From: Litorimonas cladophorae
GTDB lineage: Bacteria; Pseudomonadota; Alphaproteobacteria; Caulobacterales; Maricaulaceae
Assembly: GCF_014652455.1 (NCBI RefSeq)
Contig: NZ_BMYV01000002.1
Location: 835,075-899,074, forward strand
Direction of reading: 5' to 3'
Length of the DNA stretch: 64,000 bases
Part shown: positions 47,401-55,391 of the stretch, in pieces
How positions within the stretch are numbered: the stretch's first letter is position 1
How the letters are laid out: every line of letters begins with the position of its first letter
Translations under genes and position numbers: made by a program
The notes under the pieces: model-generated
What the model saw: only the letters and a program-made list of their open reading frames with translations
Databases searched by the model: none
What the model was told of the DNA's origin: nothing

Positions 47401-47963
47401 GCTCGCCTGGCCAATCAAAGGACCCGAAGGTTTTCCGTCGGGGTAATTTAATTCACAAACTCCTTGAGGTCCTTCCAGATATCGCGCCGGAGCGTCGTCG
47501 CAAAACGGCCCAAAAACTTCTGGAGGGGTACGCTGAATTACCAGACGGGTTGGCGGAGCAAGTTATGGACGAAGTTTTCGCTGTGCTTGAAGATGAAAAC
47601 TTCGCTGATATTTTTGCCTTCGGATCACGCGCTGAGGTAAGTTTGGCGGGTTCGGCGAAAGGCCTGCCAAATGGGCTATACCTCAATGCGCAAATTGACC
47701 GCCTATGCGTGACGGATAAGGCCGTCATGATTGTAGACTATAAATCCAATCGTCCGCCGCCCTCCGACCCGAAAGACGTCTCAGACCTATATTTGGGTCA
47801 AATGGCGGCCTATCGGGAGTTAGCGCGGGAAATATATCCGTCCCGAACCGTCACATGTGCGCTTTTATGGACAGATGTCCCCCGATTAATGGTTCTCCCA
47901 GATTCGTTATTGGATGTCGCCTTGCAGAAAGTCGCCGCGCTTCCTATTTCCAAGTTAACTTAA
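44484..47963 (+). CDS. addA: AddA helicase-nuclease subunit
   Basis: A 1159-residue UvrD-type helicase with a nuclease domain. Walker A AANAGSGKTRVLVDR near residues 32-46, LLDEAQDTAPEQWE as Walker B, MTVHGAKGLEAPIVILPD as motif V, and a C-terminal nuclease with VMIVDYKSNRPPP. The ATG at 44484 lies in the last eight bases of addB (ATGACTGA). Last member of the overlapping chain; trxA follows 21 bases later. Confidence 0.95.
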   Translation: MTEISAIMTPIEKATQAQRMAADPSGTRLAAANAGSGKTRVLVDRVSRILLRGTEPEDILCLTYTKAAASEMQERLFLTLGKWSVLDDVALRDDLIKLFGQPPETLSPPVALPKARELFAKALETPEGLKVQTIHAFCERILSRFPVEAGILPGFEPLDDIEILNLRADVEQQILKEAMDAPDGALAAGLRQLTLVRADASLDELFRWMAQSPQKITAWRSVGLDPLAKRLKLGDQRDPSDIAATLWRRLDKSEMKRVAAALGGGGATDVKRGNLINLALSEDDPLRALAQLEGLFFTKKRTYIKAFYNKGTDGSAKVWIDTHALDIIETIEKIWAAEVFALTQAVYDLSGRYADIYRDAKHQARGLDYSDQILFVRRLLQNSEAADWVKYKLDGGIQHILLDEAQDTAPEQWEIINTLAAPFFQPHPDDDPNKPRTLFAVGDEKQSIYGFQGARPEQFLTEIRNHSEHATTDIRMTMSFRSTQQVLDVVDAVLFDCGGMQAMFDAESFPPASDETRHIAHRKDAGLVELWPVTPAPDKIEDVEPWDTRPVDAAGEGHQIEVLAKTIAQTVKAWIDKAEPVFDRELKQTRPTLPQDVLILVRRRGPLFDAVIRQLKRHEVPIAGADKLKLSEALVVKDLIALSRVCLLPSDDLSLAETLKSPLFGYDDDQLMNVAIGRSGTLWESLAEKDPETFSQLETFTALASALNPYDFYARVLDTTDASGTSMRKRFYQRLSLEARDALEAFLHQALEHQARMAPNLQSFLRAFAKGDVEVKREQDSSLSEVRVMTVHGAKGLEAPIVILPDTTNVPPLREVLLPDGDHEQIWSAGNIPHLEQVKEAAKARVKQEQLRLLYVAMTRAESRLIVCGPHVGAANAKLKSECWYDWVKRGMEALGARAYEAPFQREVNGELITGLRYGQLPEPSSAKASKRVTETQGLPSWITEAAAPEGRRRNRVTPSHLLSDPRVEMAVRSPGQSKDPKVFRRGNLIHKLLEVLPDIAPERRRKTAQKLLEGYAELPDGLAEQVMDEVFAVLEDENFADIFAFGSRAEVSLAGSAKGLPNGLYLNAQIDRLCVTDKAVMIVDYKSNRPPPSDPKDVSDLYLGQMAAYRELAREIYPSRTVTCALLWTDVPRLMVLPDSLLDVALQKVAALPISKLT

Positions 47964-47984
47964 AATACCAGCCCGGAGATTCCC

Positions 47985-48305
47985 ATGGCCACGCACGCCG
48001 TAACCGACGCCTCTTTTGATTCAGATGTTCTTCAATCAGAAACCCCCGTCTTGCTTGATTTTTGGGCTGAATGGTGTGGTCCTTGTAAACGTATGGGGCC
48101 TGCACTCGAGGAGGTTGCTTCGGATTTTGAAGGTCGGATGAAGGTTGCCAAGATGGATATTCAAGCAAATCCAGATACACCCGGTAAATTTCACGTTCGC
48201 GGTATTCCAACGCTGATGATCTTCAAGGGCGGTCAAGTTGTCGCCACGAAGGTCGGCGAAATGAACAAAGCGAAACTGGCAGAGTGGCTTGCTGAGCACG
48301 CCTAA
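47985..48305 (+). CDS. trxA: Thioredoxin
   Basis: A 106-residue cytoplasmic thioredoxin with WAEWCGPCK (Cys31, Cys34), the buried Asp (LLDFWAEWC) and the cis-Pro loop GIPTLMIF. It is located after addA, as in many alphaproteobacteria, and followed by a strong terminator. Confidence 0.97.
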   Translation: MATHAVTDASFDSDVLQSETPVLLDFWAEWCGPCKRMGPALEEVASDFEGRMKVAKMDIQANPDTPGKFHVRGIPTLMIFKGGQVVATKVGEMNKAKLAEWLAEHA

Positions 48306-48324
48306 TCCTCTCCAACAATTGGCT

Positions 48325-48353
48325 AAAAGGCGGTCCGACGAGGCCGCCTTTTT
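48325..48353 (+). terminator. Intrinsic terminator of trxA
   Basis: AAAAGGCGG and CCGCCTTTT arms with a 10-base loop, followed by a T-run, 20 bases after the trxA stop. Confidence 0.88.
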
Positions 48354-48364
48354 CATGTCTGAAG

Positions 48365-48389
48365 GGAACGTTTTCCTGTCGTGTGCATT
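48365..48389 (+). promoter_or_regulatory. Possible EcfG-type promoter (imperfect)
   Basis: GGAAC, 16 bases, CATT, ending 22 bases before the start of the next gene. The -35 box is perfect, the -10 box differs from CGTT at one place. Confidence 0.35.
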
Positions 48390-48410
48390 GCTTTTCCGAA
48401 GGAGAAAAAT

Positions 48411-48746
48411 ATGCCCGACTCAAATCTAAACATTCTTGCGGTTGATACTGCGATTAATTCCGACGGTTATCTTCCCGGACTGGCCAATCCGACGACTGTC
48501 GCGGAAATACGTGACATCTATCTTTCCAGCCAATTTTCGACAGCTGAACGCATTCAACAACTTCGTGATCTTAGAACTGAGATGATGGCGAGACAGTCTG
48601 CTGATGTGGAGGCGGGATTTAACGGCCTCATTTCAGAGATTGATGCAGGTCTGGCCAAGTTGGAGTCAGACGGTCGCGGTAGCGCTGATCCCGACGTCAC
48701 GCAGCACCTCGATACAGCTGTAAACCCTGACAACCTAGGAGAATAG
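48411..48746 (+). CDS. Small protein of unknown function before a peroxiredoxin gene
   Basis: A 111-residue acidic, largely helical soluble protein. The middle (ERIQQLRDLRTEMMARQSAD) is a predicted long helix with possible coiled-coil character. No signal peptide and no known family. GGAG lies 7 bases before the ATG. Its stop is one base from the next ATG, so it is translated with the peroxiredoxin-like protein. Confidence 0.65.
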   Translation: MPDSNLNILAVDTAINSDGYLPGLANPTTVAEIRDIYLSSQFSTAERIQQLRDLRTEMMARQSADVEAGFNGLISEIDAGLAKLESDGRGSADPDVTQHLDTAVNPDNLGE

Positions 48747-48747
48747 A

Positions 48748-49278
48748 ATGCCGAAATTAATTACCCCAAAGAGCCGTTTCCCAGACTTTGATTTCCCCCT
48801 CGTTTCGGGCGAGCGATTTGATTTGCAAGACATGGATCCGCCCGAAGCCTTTACGATAATTGTGGCATATCGCGGGCTACATTGTCCTAAATGCAAGGCT
48901 CAGCTACAAGACATCGACCCTATGGTGAACTCTCTATCGTCGAAAGGGTATCGCGTTGTGGCGGTCTCTATGGATAATGAGTCGCGCGCGAAACAAACCG
49001 TGAAAGACTGGGAGCTGAAAAATATTCCAGTTGCCTATGATATGGGGCTGCTTAGCGCAAAATCCTTTGGCTTATTTATTTCAGACAAGCGCGACGGGTC
49101 CGAAGAACCAGATATCTTCTCAGAGCCGGGAATTTTTGTGATCAAGCCTGATGGCTCGTTGTATGCGCAGTATATTCAAAACACACCCTTTGGGCGTCCG
49201 CCGCTCGGCGACATTATTGATGGCTTAGAATTTGTGAGAGAGCATGATTACCCGACACGGGGCACCAGCGTAGCTTAA
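48748..49278 (+). CDS. Peroxiredoxin-like (AhpC/TSA) protein
   Basis: A 176-residue thioredoxin-fold protein of the AhpC/TSA group. YRGLHCPKCKAQLQDI contains a CxxC pair where peroxiredoxins have a single peroxidatic Cys in PxxxTxxC; the surrounding DFDFPLVSGERFDLQDM and GIFVIKPDGSLYAQYIQNTPFGRPP fit the 'peroxiredoxin-like' family. Probably reduces peroxides or disulphides in the cytoplasm. Its stop overlaps the stop of folC on the opposite strand by 4 bases. Confidence 0.82.
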   Translation: MPKLITPKSRFPDFDFPLVSGERFDLQDMDPPEAFTIIVAYRGLHCPKCKAQLQDIDPMVNSLSSKGYRVVAVSMDNESRAKQTVKDWELKNIPVAYDMGLLSAKSFGLFISDKRDGSEEPDIFSEPGIFVIKPDGSLYAQYIQNTPFGRPPLGDIIDGLEFVREHDYPTRGTSVA

Positions 49279-50582
49279 GCCGAGAGCACTTGACCTGCCA
49301 AATAAAGCGAACCGCAGATTAAAATTCGCGGTGGCGTGATCGTATCTGAAACGGCTTCGCGTGAGAGCGCTTCGCCCGTGTTAATCGCGCGCTGCACAGC
49401 ATCCGTCAGGTTCTCTGCAACTTGCCCAATCATACCTCGGTTTTCGGCCAGTTCCTTGATGGTTTCTGGCGCGAGGGCCGGGGATCCGGGTATATCAACG
49501 GCGATGACTGAACTCGCCAATCCTGTAAATTTGTCTAAAAACTTACCGGCATCTTTGTTCCCTAAGATGCCCATGATCAAAATTAAGACGCGTTCGCTGC
49601 GATCTTGTAATTCGGCCATAGCGTCGGCAAGCGCAGCGGCGGCATGCGGGTTATGTCCTCCGTCAAGCCAGAGCTCGCCATTAGAATCGGCGACCATGTC
49701 TGCATAGAGGCCTGTCGTTAGGCTTTGCAAACGCGCAGGCCATATCACTTTTGACAGACCTTTGCCGATGGCTTCGTCAGAGATACCAATCGCGCGGGCC
49801 GTGGCAATCGCCACTCCGGCATTGTCGATCTGATGCGAGCCAATGAGCGCAGGTTTCGGCAGATCCATTAACACGTCATCCGCGTCAAAAACCATGCGAT
49901 CCTGTTCGCGATAGGCGCGAAAGTCTTCGGTTAAAAATTGGATGGGCGCGCGATGTTTGGCTGCTTCGTTGCGTAAAACTGCGCTGACCAAATCTTCTTG
50001 TCGGCCTGCAAATACAGGCACGTTATCCTTCACAATTCCCGCTTTTTCGCGCGCAATTTTGGCAAGATCGCGACCTAGGAATTCGGCGTGATCATAATTT
50101 ATTGGCGTGATGACGCTGGCGATTGGATCAAATACATTCGTCGCATCGTAACGTCCGCCCAAGCCGACTTCGATCAAGGCATAGTCTGCGTGCGTTTCAG
50201 AGAAGGCCAGGAAAGCTGCGGCCGTCGTTGCTTCGAAGAACGACAGAGGTTGACCCGCATTTGCTTCCATCACCCGTTCTAAAACGTTCAAAAGCGTAGA
50301 GTTAGAAATTTCCTTGGAAGCCAGCGTGATGCGCTCATTAAATCGCACGAGATGAGGCGAAGTATACACATGGGCCGTTTTCCCCTCCGCTTCGACCATG
50401 GCGCGCAGGAACGCGGTCGTTGAACCTTTGCCATTTGTACCTGCAATATGAATTGCAGGCGGCAAGCGAAGATGTGGGTTTCCTAGAGCTTTCAAAACGC
50501 GTTCGATACGTTCGAGGCCAAGATCAATCTTCTTGGGGTGCAGCGCAGTCAGTTGCGCCAACACTTGGTCTAAACTTGCCAT
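49275..50582 (-). CDS. folC: Folylpolyglutamate / dihydrofolate synthase
   Basis: A 435-residue Mur-ligase-like enzyme that makes dihydrofolate and adds glutamates to folates. The P-loop HIAGTNGKGSTTAFLRAM, the YTSPHLVRFNERI block, EVGLGGRYDATNVF and the C-terminal LWLDGGHNPHAA are all typical. It lies 13 bases after accD on the same strand, the usual accD-folC pair. Confidence 0.95.
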   Translation of the reverse strand: MASLDQVLAQLTALHPKKIDLGLERIERVLKALGNPHLRLPPAIHIAGTNGKGSTTAFLRAMVEAEGKTAHVYTSPHLVRFNERITLASKEISNSTLLNVLERVMEANAGQPLSFFEATTAAAFLAFSETHADYALIEVGLGGRYDATNVFDPIASVITPINYDHAEFLGRDLAKIAREKAGIVKDNVPVFAGRQEDLVSAVLRNEAAKHRAPIQFLTEDFRAYREQDRMVFDADDVLMDLPKPALIGSHQIDNAGVAIATARAIGISDEAIGKGLSKVIWPARLQSLTTGLYADMVADSNGELWLDGGHNPHAAAALADAMAELQDRSERVLILIMGILGNKDAGKFLDKFTGLASSVIAVDIPGSPALAPETIKELAENRGMIGQVAENLTDAVQRAINTGEALSREAVSDTITPPRILICGSLYLAGQVLSA

Positions 50583-50595
50583 GATGTCCGAGATC

Positions 50596-51474
50596 TTAAA
50601 CCGGAACAGGCTCTGCGGCGTGGTCGGCCGTTTGCTGTGTCAGGACCGCAAGCAAGTCGCCTAATACACGGCGGAGGTCTGTCCGAGGGACGACACGGTC
50701 AATCATGCCATGTTCTTCCAAATACTCGGCGCGTTGGAACCCTTCAGGTAATTTTTCGCGGATCGTTTCCTCAATCACGCGTGGACCCGCAAAGCAGATA
50801 AGGGCGCCAGGTTCTGCAAGTTGGATGTCGCCTAACATAGCGTAACTTGCGGTGACGCCGCCTGTCGTTGGATCACAGAGCACAACGATATATGGCAATC
50901 CCGCTTCGCGTAATTCTTGCACGGCAATTGTCGTGCGCGGCATTTGCATGAGGGAAAGTGCACCTTCTTGCATACGCGCGCCGCCTGCAGCGGTGAAAAC
51001 AACCAAAGGCAAGCCATTTTCGACGGCATGTTGGGCGGCTTTAATAAAGCCTTCGCCCGCAGCCATGCCAAGGGACCCGCCCATAAAAGCAAAATTCTGA
51101 ACAAGCGCGACTGTTTTGATGCCGCGAATATGGCCAACACCAATCGACATGGCGTCATCATCACCCGTTTTTGCCCGCGCCTTTTTCAGGCGATCCGTAT
51201 ATTTTTGATCGTCTTTAAATTTAAGGGGGTCTTTCGCGACCTCAGGAACGGCAACCGTCTCATATTTTCCGTCATCAAAAGTATATTGCAAACGGAGGTC
51301 TGGCCCAATTCGCATGTGATGTCCCGCAGGCGTAACATGGAGTAATCCTGGCAGATCGGCAGCAAATACCATCTCACCTGATTTTGGACATTTGACCCAA
51401 AGATTATCGGGTGAGTCCTTCTTGGTGAAGATCGATTTGACGCCAGGGGGCGTGAGTTTTTGAAGCCAGTTCAT
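50596..51474 (-). CDS. accD: Acetyl-CoA carboxylase carboxyltransferase, beta subunit
   Basis: A 292-residue carboxyltransferase subunit with AccA for malonyl-CoA formation. Blocks [33 protein letters not shown] and [11 protein letters not shown] are the crotonase-like core. The N-terminal zinc ribbon of the E. coli form is degenerate here, with a single Cys in [12 protein letters not shown], which is common in alphaproteobacteria. The ATG at 51474 is used; a frame to 51537 exists without family support. trpA normally precedes accD; here a TPR gene on the other strand separates them. Confidence 0.95.
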   Translation of the reverse strand: MNWLQKLTPPGVKSIFTKKDSPDNLWVKCPKSGEMVFAADLPGLLHVTPAGHHMRIGPDLRLQYTFDDGKYETVAVPEVAKDPLKFKDDQKYTDRLKKARAKTGDDDAMSIGVGHIRGIKTVALVQNFAFMGGSLGMAAGEGFIKAAQHAVENGLPLVVFTAAGGARMQEGALSLMQMPRTTIAVQELREAGLPYIVVLCDPTTGGVTASYAMLGDIQLAEPGALICFAGPRVIEETIREKLPEGFQRAEYLEEHGMIDRVVPRTDLRRVLGDLLAVLTQQTADHAAEPVPV

Positions 51475-51609
51475 GGGGCTATCCTTGCCTGAAAAACTGA
51501 TCGGGTGCAATCGGCATAGCGCCTCAAAGGCTGTCACTTTCTGTGCTTATGTCGCGAGTAAGTTATCGCGGGCTTGCGCCACGGCTCGGCGCCGTATTAT
51601 CGTTGCATT

Positions 51610-53538
51610 ATGAATGATCAAACAAATGCAGGCGGCGATCCGACGATTGCGTCAAAGGCTACATCCAAACCGACCTTAGCGCCCCTGCGGGATCGTGCAT
51701 CCCGAACAATGAAAGTGCTCTGGACGGGTGTGGGCGCTTTGGCGACCCTTGGCGGCGTGATGGGTTTGTTCCAGGTCCTTTCATCGGGCAGTACCGCAAG
51801 TTCTAAAGCCAGTGCCAGTTCCCAAGATGTTTTGATGGAAATGGTCAAAAGCGGCGACATTGAAGTCGCAGACGCTGAACGTTTAGCTGAATTGCTTTAC
51901 GGTGAGAACGGCGGGGCCGCCTCAGAAGGTTTGCAAGACATCGCCAAAACCGGGACAGATCGCCAAAGAGAAGCTCTGTCTTTATTGGCTGAACGTCATA
52001 CGCGGAAAGCGGGCTTAGACCTCTTGGAGGCCGAAGCCACGACGGGGGCAGATTGGCGGCTGATTTCAGAGCTCGCAATCGCGTCCGACCCGAAGCGGTC
52101 TTTGGTTGCGGTCAAAAAGGCCATTGCGCTGGACCCTGAAGATTTCCGTGCCGTGACATTAATGTCTCAGGTGCAGGCGCGAACCGGTGATTATGCGAGC
52201 GCGCAACGCACGTCCAAAACTGCAGAACTGCTTGCCACCACTGAGCGGGAGCGTCTCATGAGTGCGCGCGCCAGTCTCAATATTCTCGTCACGGGTCGGA
52301 ACGTTTCAGAAATACCAGACGGAATTCTTCGTGTGAACACGGCTTTGACGGCCTATGCGCCAATTGTGGAGACAACGCCGCTTCCCGTTCGCTTCGAGAC
52401 AACCCAAGCGGCCGAAAATCATCCCCTTTGGTTACAAGCGTCTTCGAATGAAGCGATGGCGACCGCATCTCTTTACACGAATGAGGTCGAGGCCGCGCTA
52501 CGCTATGCCGAATTAGCCATTCTGGATTTCGAACAAATTGTAAAGCGCGTACCTTCCCAAGATATTCCAAAGATAAAACGCCGAATTGCGGGTAGCTACA
52601 ACAATCAAGTGTATGTGAAATATGCCGAAAAGGACTGGCCAGAAGTTATGCGCCTCGCGAAAGCGCAATTAGATATTTATCGAGAGATCGCAGAATCGGG
52701 TGACAAGGCAGGCCAAGCGGCTTTGCCTGGGCATTTCTCCCGATATGCCTCCTATGCAACTTATGCATCGGAACCTGATATTGTTAGATCTGCGTCCCGT
52801 CGTGCTGTGGATTTGGCCAGACGAGCCGCGGATCGTCGCCCTGATGATATCGACCTGGCGCTAGACCTTGTACAGATTGAGTTTGGACAGGTCATATCTT
52901 TGGTATCAATTGGCGATGACGTCGACCTTCAAGGTTCTCTCGATAAAATGATGACAGCTTTGGAGAACTCTCTTCGGGGACAGCCAGATAACGCTGAGAA
53001 TTCCCCGTGGAATCGCTATACGGCGAGCCTCGTTCAGCTTGTCGCAATCTCCAGACAAGATGAATTTAAAGCCCTATCCGAATTGAGCGATGGATTATTA
53101 GACAGAGCGGAAAAATTCTTGGATCAAGAGATTTTTTCGCGCCCAGAGGCCCATGATCCGCGTCACGCGCGCAACGGCCTGTATATTACAATCGGCGACC
53201 TTCAGAATAAAGATGGTGATGTCGAGGCTGCGCGTGGCTCTTATGCGCGGGCCTCAGAAGATGCGGTTGACATACCGCCAACCGAGGATGAGCCTGATGT
53301 CGTTGAACTTTCCAAGCTGGTCGCTTTGCAGCGCATTGTTGCGCTGGAAGAGGTTGGGGTGGAGCCTAAAGACCGTCCTGAATTACAGCAGGCTATCGAT
53401 TTGGCCACGCGTCTGGACAAAGCTGGGAAGCTGACGACAGGTTACCAATCCATCTTGAGCTATCTAATCGCCATACGTGACGACACAATGCCTGAGTCTC
53501 TCACCCAAACCTCAGCGGAAAAATCTGAAACTAAATAG
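51610..53538 (+). CDS. Single-pass membrane protein with TPR-like repeats
   Basis: A 642-residue protein with one transmembrane segment (about residues 37-57, LWTGVGALATLGGVMGLFQV) and a long helical region with TPR-like units, such as AVKKAIALDPEDFRAVTLMS and ARTGDYASAQRTSKTAELLA. The C-terminal 200 residues are again helical repeats. No enzyme domain. It sits on the plus strand between accD and trpA, which are usually neighbours on one strand, so it looks like an insertion in the cluster. The last base of its stop touches trpA's. Confidence 0.7.
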   Translation: MNDQTNAGGDPTIASKATSKPTLAPLRDRASRTMKVLWTGVGALATLGGVMGLFQVLSSGSTASSKASASSQDVLMEMVKSGDIEVADAERLAELLYGENGGAASEGLQDIAKTGTDRQREALSLLAERHTRKAGLDLLEAEATTGADWRLISELAIASDPKRSLVAVKKAIALDPEDFRAVTLMSQVQARTGDYASAQRTSKTAELLATTERERLMSARASLNILVTGRNVSEIPDGILRVNTALTAYAPIVETTPLPVRFETTQAAENHPLWLQASSNEAMATASLYTNEVEAALRYAELAILDFEQIVKRVPSQDIPKIKRRIAGSYNNQVYVKYAEKDWPEVMRLAKAQLDIYREIAESGDKAGQAALPGHFSRYASYATYASEPDIVRSASRRAVDLARRAADRRPDDIDLALDLVQIEFGQVISLVSIGDDVDLQGSLDKMMTALENSLRGQPDNAENSPWNRYTASLVQLVAISRQDEFKALSELSDGLLDRAEKFLDQEIFSRPEAHDPRHARNGLYITIGDLQNKDGDVEAARGSYARASEDAVDIPPTEDEPDVVELSKLVALQRIVALEEVGVEPKDRPELQQAIDLATRLDKAGKLTTGYQSILSYLIAIRDDTMPESLTQTSAEKSETK

Positions 53539-54336
53539 TTAGGTCGCGTTCCCATGCGTGGCGTCTGCTAATGTCCGGATCAACGCTAACGCAGATTCGG
53601 GTCCGTCTTCATGCAGGGTTTTGACGATGGCGGTTCCGACGACAACACCGTCGGCATCCTTGGCGACTTCGCGCGCACGTTCTGGCGTCTTAACCCCAAA
53701 CCCAACAACAACGGGCAGGTTCGCCGCCTCACGAACGCGAGCGACTTGTTCTTTGACAGACCCGGCTTGCGCAAAACTATCGCCCGTAATCCCTGTCATA
53801 GAGACATAATATACGAAGCCTTTGGTGCCCGCGACGACACGGGGCAAACGCTCTGCGTCAGTGGTGGGCGTTGCAAGGCGAATGAGAGCGAGATCGTGAA
53901 CTGCGAAAGCGTCACGCAACTCACTGTCTTCCTCAGGAGGTAGATCAACGATAATCGCACCGTCCACGCCAGCCGCTTTCGCAGCCGCGGCAAATTTGGT
54001 GTAGCCCATGTGATGCAAGGGATTGGCGTAACCCATCACAATAATAGGTGTCGTGTCATTTGTTTTGCGAAACTCCGTCGCCATTTCCAACACGCTGGTC
54101 AATGTCGTGCCAGCGGCCCGCGCGCGAATACCTGCGTTTTCAATGACCAGACCGTCGGCCATTGGGTCGGTAAAGGGAATGCCGAGCTCAATAATATCCA
54201 CGCCCGCGTCGGGCAGGGCATTGAGAAAAGCTTGGGACGTCCCGCGGTCAGGGTCACCCGCCATCATATAGGCGACAAAGGCGGCTTGGCCTTTGGCTTT
54301 GCGGTCTGCGAAAGTTTGGTCGATGCGGTGGGTCAT
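53539..54336 (-). CDS. trpA: Tryptophan synthase alpha chain
   Basis: Cleaves indole-3-glycerol phosphate to indole, which is channelled to TrpB. A 265-residue TIM barrel with the usual YMMAGDPDRG, ELGIPFTDPMADG (catalytic Glu/Asp), MGYANPLHHMG and VVGFGVKTPERA. Full length, so presumably active. Unlike nearly all trp operons it does not follow trpB: 2.2 kb intervene. The start region contains a 28-base hairpin and lacks a good Shine-Dalgarno site; a second copy of its first 29 bases occurs at 56104-56132. Confidence 0.95.
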   Translation of the reverse strand: MTHRIDQTFADRKAKGQAAFVAYMMAGDPDRGTSQAFLNALPDAGVDIIELGIPFTDPMADGLVIENAGIRARAAGTTLTSVLEMATEFRKTNDTTPIIVMGYANPLHHMGYTKFAAAAKAAGVDGAIIVDLPPEEDSELRDAFAVHDLALIRLATPTTDAERLPRVVAGTKGFVYYVSMTGITGDSFAQAGSVKEQVARVREAANLPVVVGFGVKTPERAREVAKDADGVVVGTAIVKTLHEDGPESALALIRTLADATHGNAT

Positions 54337-54338
54337 GG

Positions 54339-54366
54339 GACGAGGCCTTAAAAGCCAAGGCTCGTC
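54339..54366 (-). promoter_or_regulatory. Hairpin just before the trpA start
   Basis: GACGAG and CTCGTC outer arms with an inner CCTT/AAGG stem, one bulged base, ending 3 bases before the trpA ATG. The only AAGG that could act in ribosome binding lies inside the stem. Possible translational control or a weak terminator for genes upstream. Confidence 0.45.
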
Positions 54367-54435
54367 TTGACCAGAAAATTTAACAATTCTGGTGATATTT
54401 AAACGCCTATATTCCCAGTTTAGTAGGAGATGTTT

Positions 54436-55026
54436 TCAATCCAACTGATCGGCGTCAATTGTCCGCGTGACGGCCTTTGGCGCCGGAGAAGCTGGAATTT
54501 GCAGCGGCGTCCAATCAGGCTCCTCCAAGGGTTCGGCGTCCAGGTCTTGCGCGTAAGGCAGAGATTGCTTCGTCATCGCCATTAACCCGGGCTGCATGCC
54601 CGCGCGCAAAAGCTGTAGCTCCATTTTCAATCGGGATATTTCGAGGTCATAGAGCTGTGTACAGTCAACGCGCTTTGGTCGTTTTCCAATCGGAACAGAT
54701 ACGCGCCCATAGATCGAGACTGAGTCGCGATCAAATAGGTCATTTGACCCTATCACGCCCATATCCAGCTTAGGCCCGCCATGGCCAATTGCGGATTGGC
54801 AGGTAATTCCGGACGTGCTTTTGATGACGTCCTGACCGCTCACAAAAGCTTGCGACGGCAAGTTAAACCCATTTTGGTTGAAAGAGCTGGAAGAACTCGG
54901 AACGATTATTTGTTGGAGCCCATTTTCCTGAACGGTACCGACTATTTGTGCGGCCGACGTCAGGGGAATGAAGAGTGTAAGCAACCCTAGTCCAGTTTTA
55001 ATTTTCTGGCGATGACTTTTGCGCAT
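54436..55026 (-). CDS. Exported protein of unknown function, third gene of the pilin-like cassette
   Basis: A 196-residue protein with a signal peptide (basic start RKSHRQKIK, hydrophobic core, cleavage near TSAAQ). The mature part has a Ser-rich stretch, a middle portion with SIYGRVSVPIGKRPKRVDC, two cysteines (ITCQS and VDCTQ), then a charged helix (LYDLEISRLKMELQLLRAGM) and a Pro/Ala-rich tail. No family recognised. It overlaps the preceding gene by 40 bases, so it belongs to the same message and probably to the same exported complex. Confidence 0.65.
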   Translation of the reverse strand: MRKSHRQKIKTGLGLLTLFIPLTSAAQIVGTVQENGLQQIIVPSSSSSFNQNGFNLPSQAFVSGQDVIKSTSGITCQSAIGHGGPKLDMGVIGSNDLFDRDSVSIYGRVSVPIGKRPKRVDCTQLYDLEISRLKMELQLLRAGMQPGLMAMTKQSLPYAQDLDAEPLEEPDWTPLQIPASPAPKAVTRTIDADQLD

Positions 55027-55391
55027 GCTTCCCCCCGATAGGTAACCCCGACGCCGCGAATGCGTGGAAGTATAGAATTGCAGATATAAACCGTCCGTTG
55101 TCGTGCTCCGTCGAAGGGTAGCATCGTCGTGATCGACATCTTCGATTTTGGTCCCAGACGTGAAACCGCATTCGAAATGTAACTGGCTTCAATAGGGTTC
55201 CAGTTTTCGTCAAAAAGCTTTATCTCGCTTTTCTGTGCCTCTGCATACGTATTACCGATTTCAACTTGAGCGAGAAAGGTATCTCCGAACGAATCGACGT
55301 TCTGTGAAAGCGGCGAAATGCTTTGAGCGTGGGCGACCGAAGTGGTCGCCCAAATTAAAAGAAGACAGAGCAATGCCCAACATTGTCTCAT
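54987..55391 (-). CDS. Short protein resembling the N-terminal domain of a pilus chaperone
   Basis: A 134-residue exported protein (signal peptide, cleavage near AHAQ). The mature part has an Ig-like strand pattern: SISPLSQNVDSFGDTFLAQV, then IGNTYAEAQKSEIKLFDENW, which resembles the first domain of PapD-type chaperones. The second chaperone domain is missing. One Cys pair is near the C terminus (YICNS, GEACAKV). It overlaps the pilin-like gene by ATGA. Identity as a chaperone is a guess from the pattern and the neighbour. Confidence 0.5.
   Translation of the reverse strand: MRQCWALLCLLLIWATTSVAHAQSISPLSQNVDSFGDTFLAQVEIGNTYAEAQKSEIKLFDENWNPIEASYISNAVSRLGPKSKMSITTMLPFDGARQRTVYICNSILPRIRGVGVTYRGEACAKVIARKLKLD

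Noticed and set aside
50596..51474. AccD as a damaged protein because its zinc ribbon has one cysteine
   Set aside because: Loss of the zinc ligands is common in alphaproteobacterial AccD and the catalytic core is intact.
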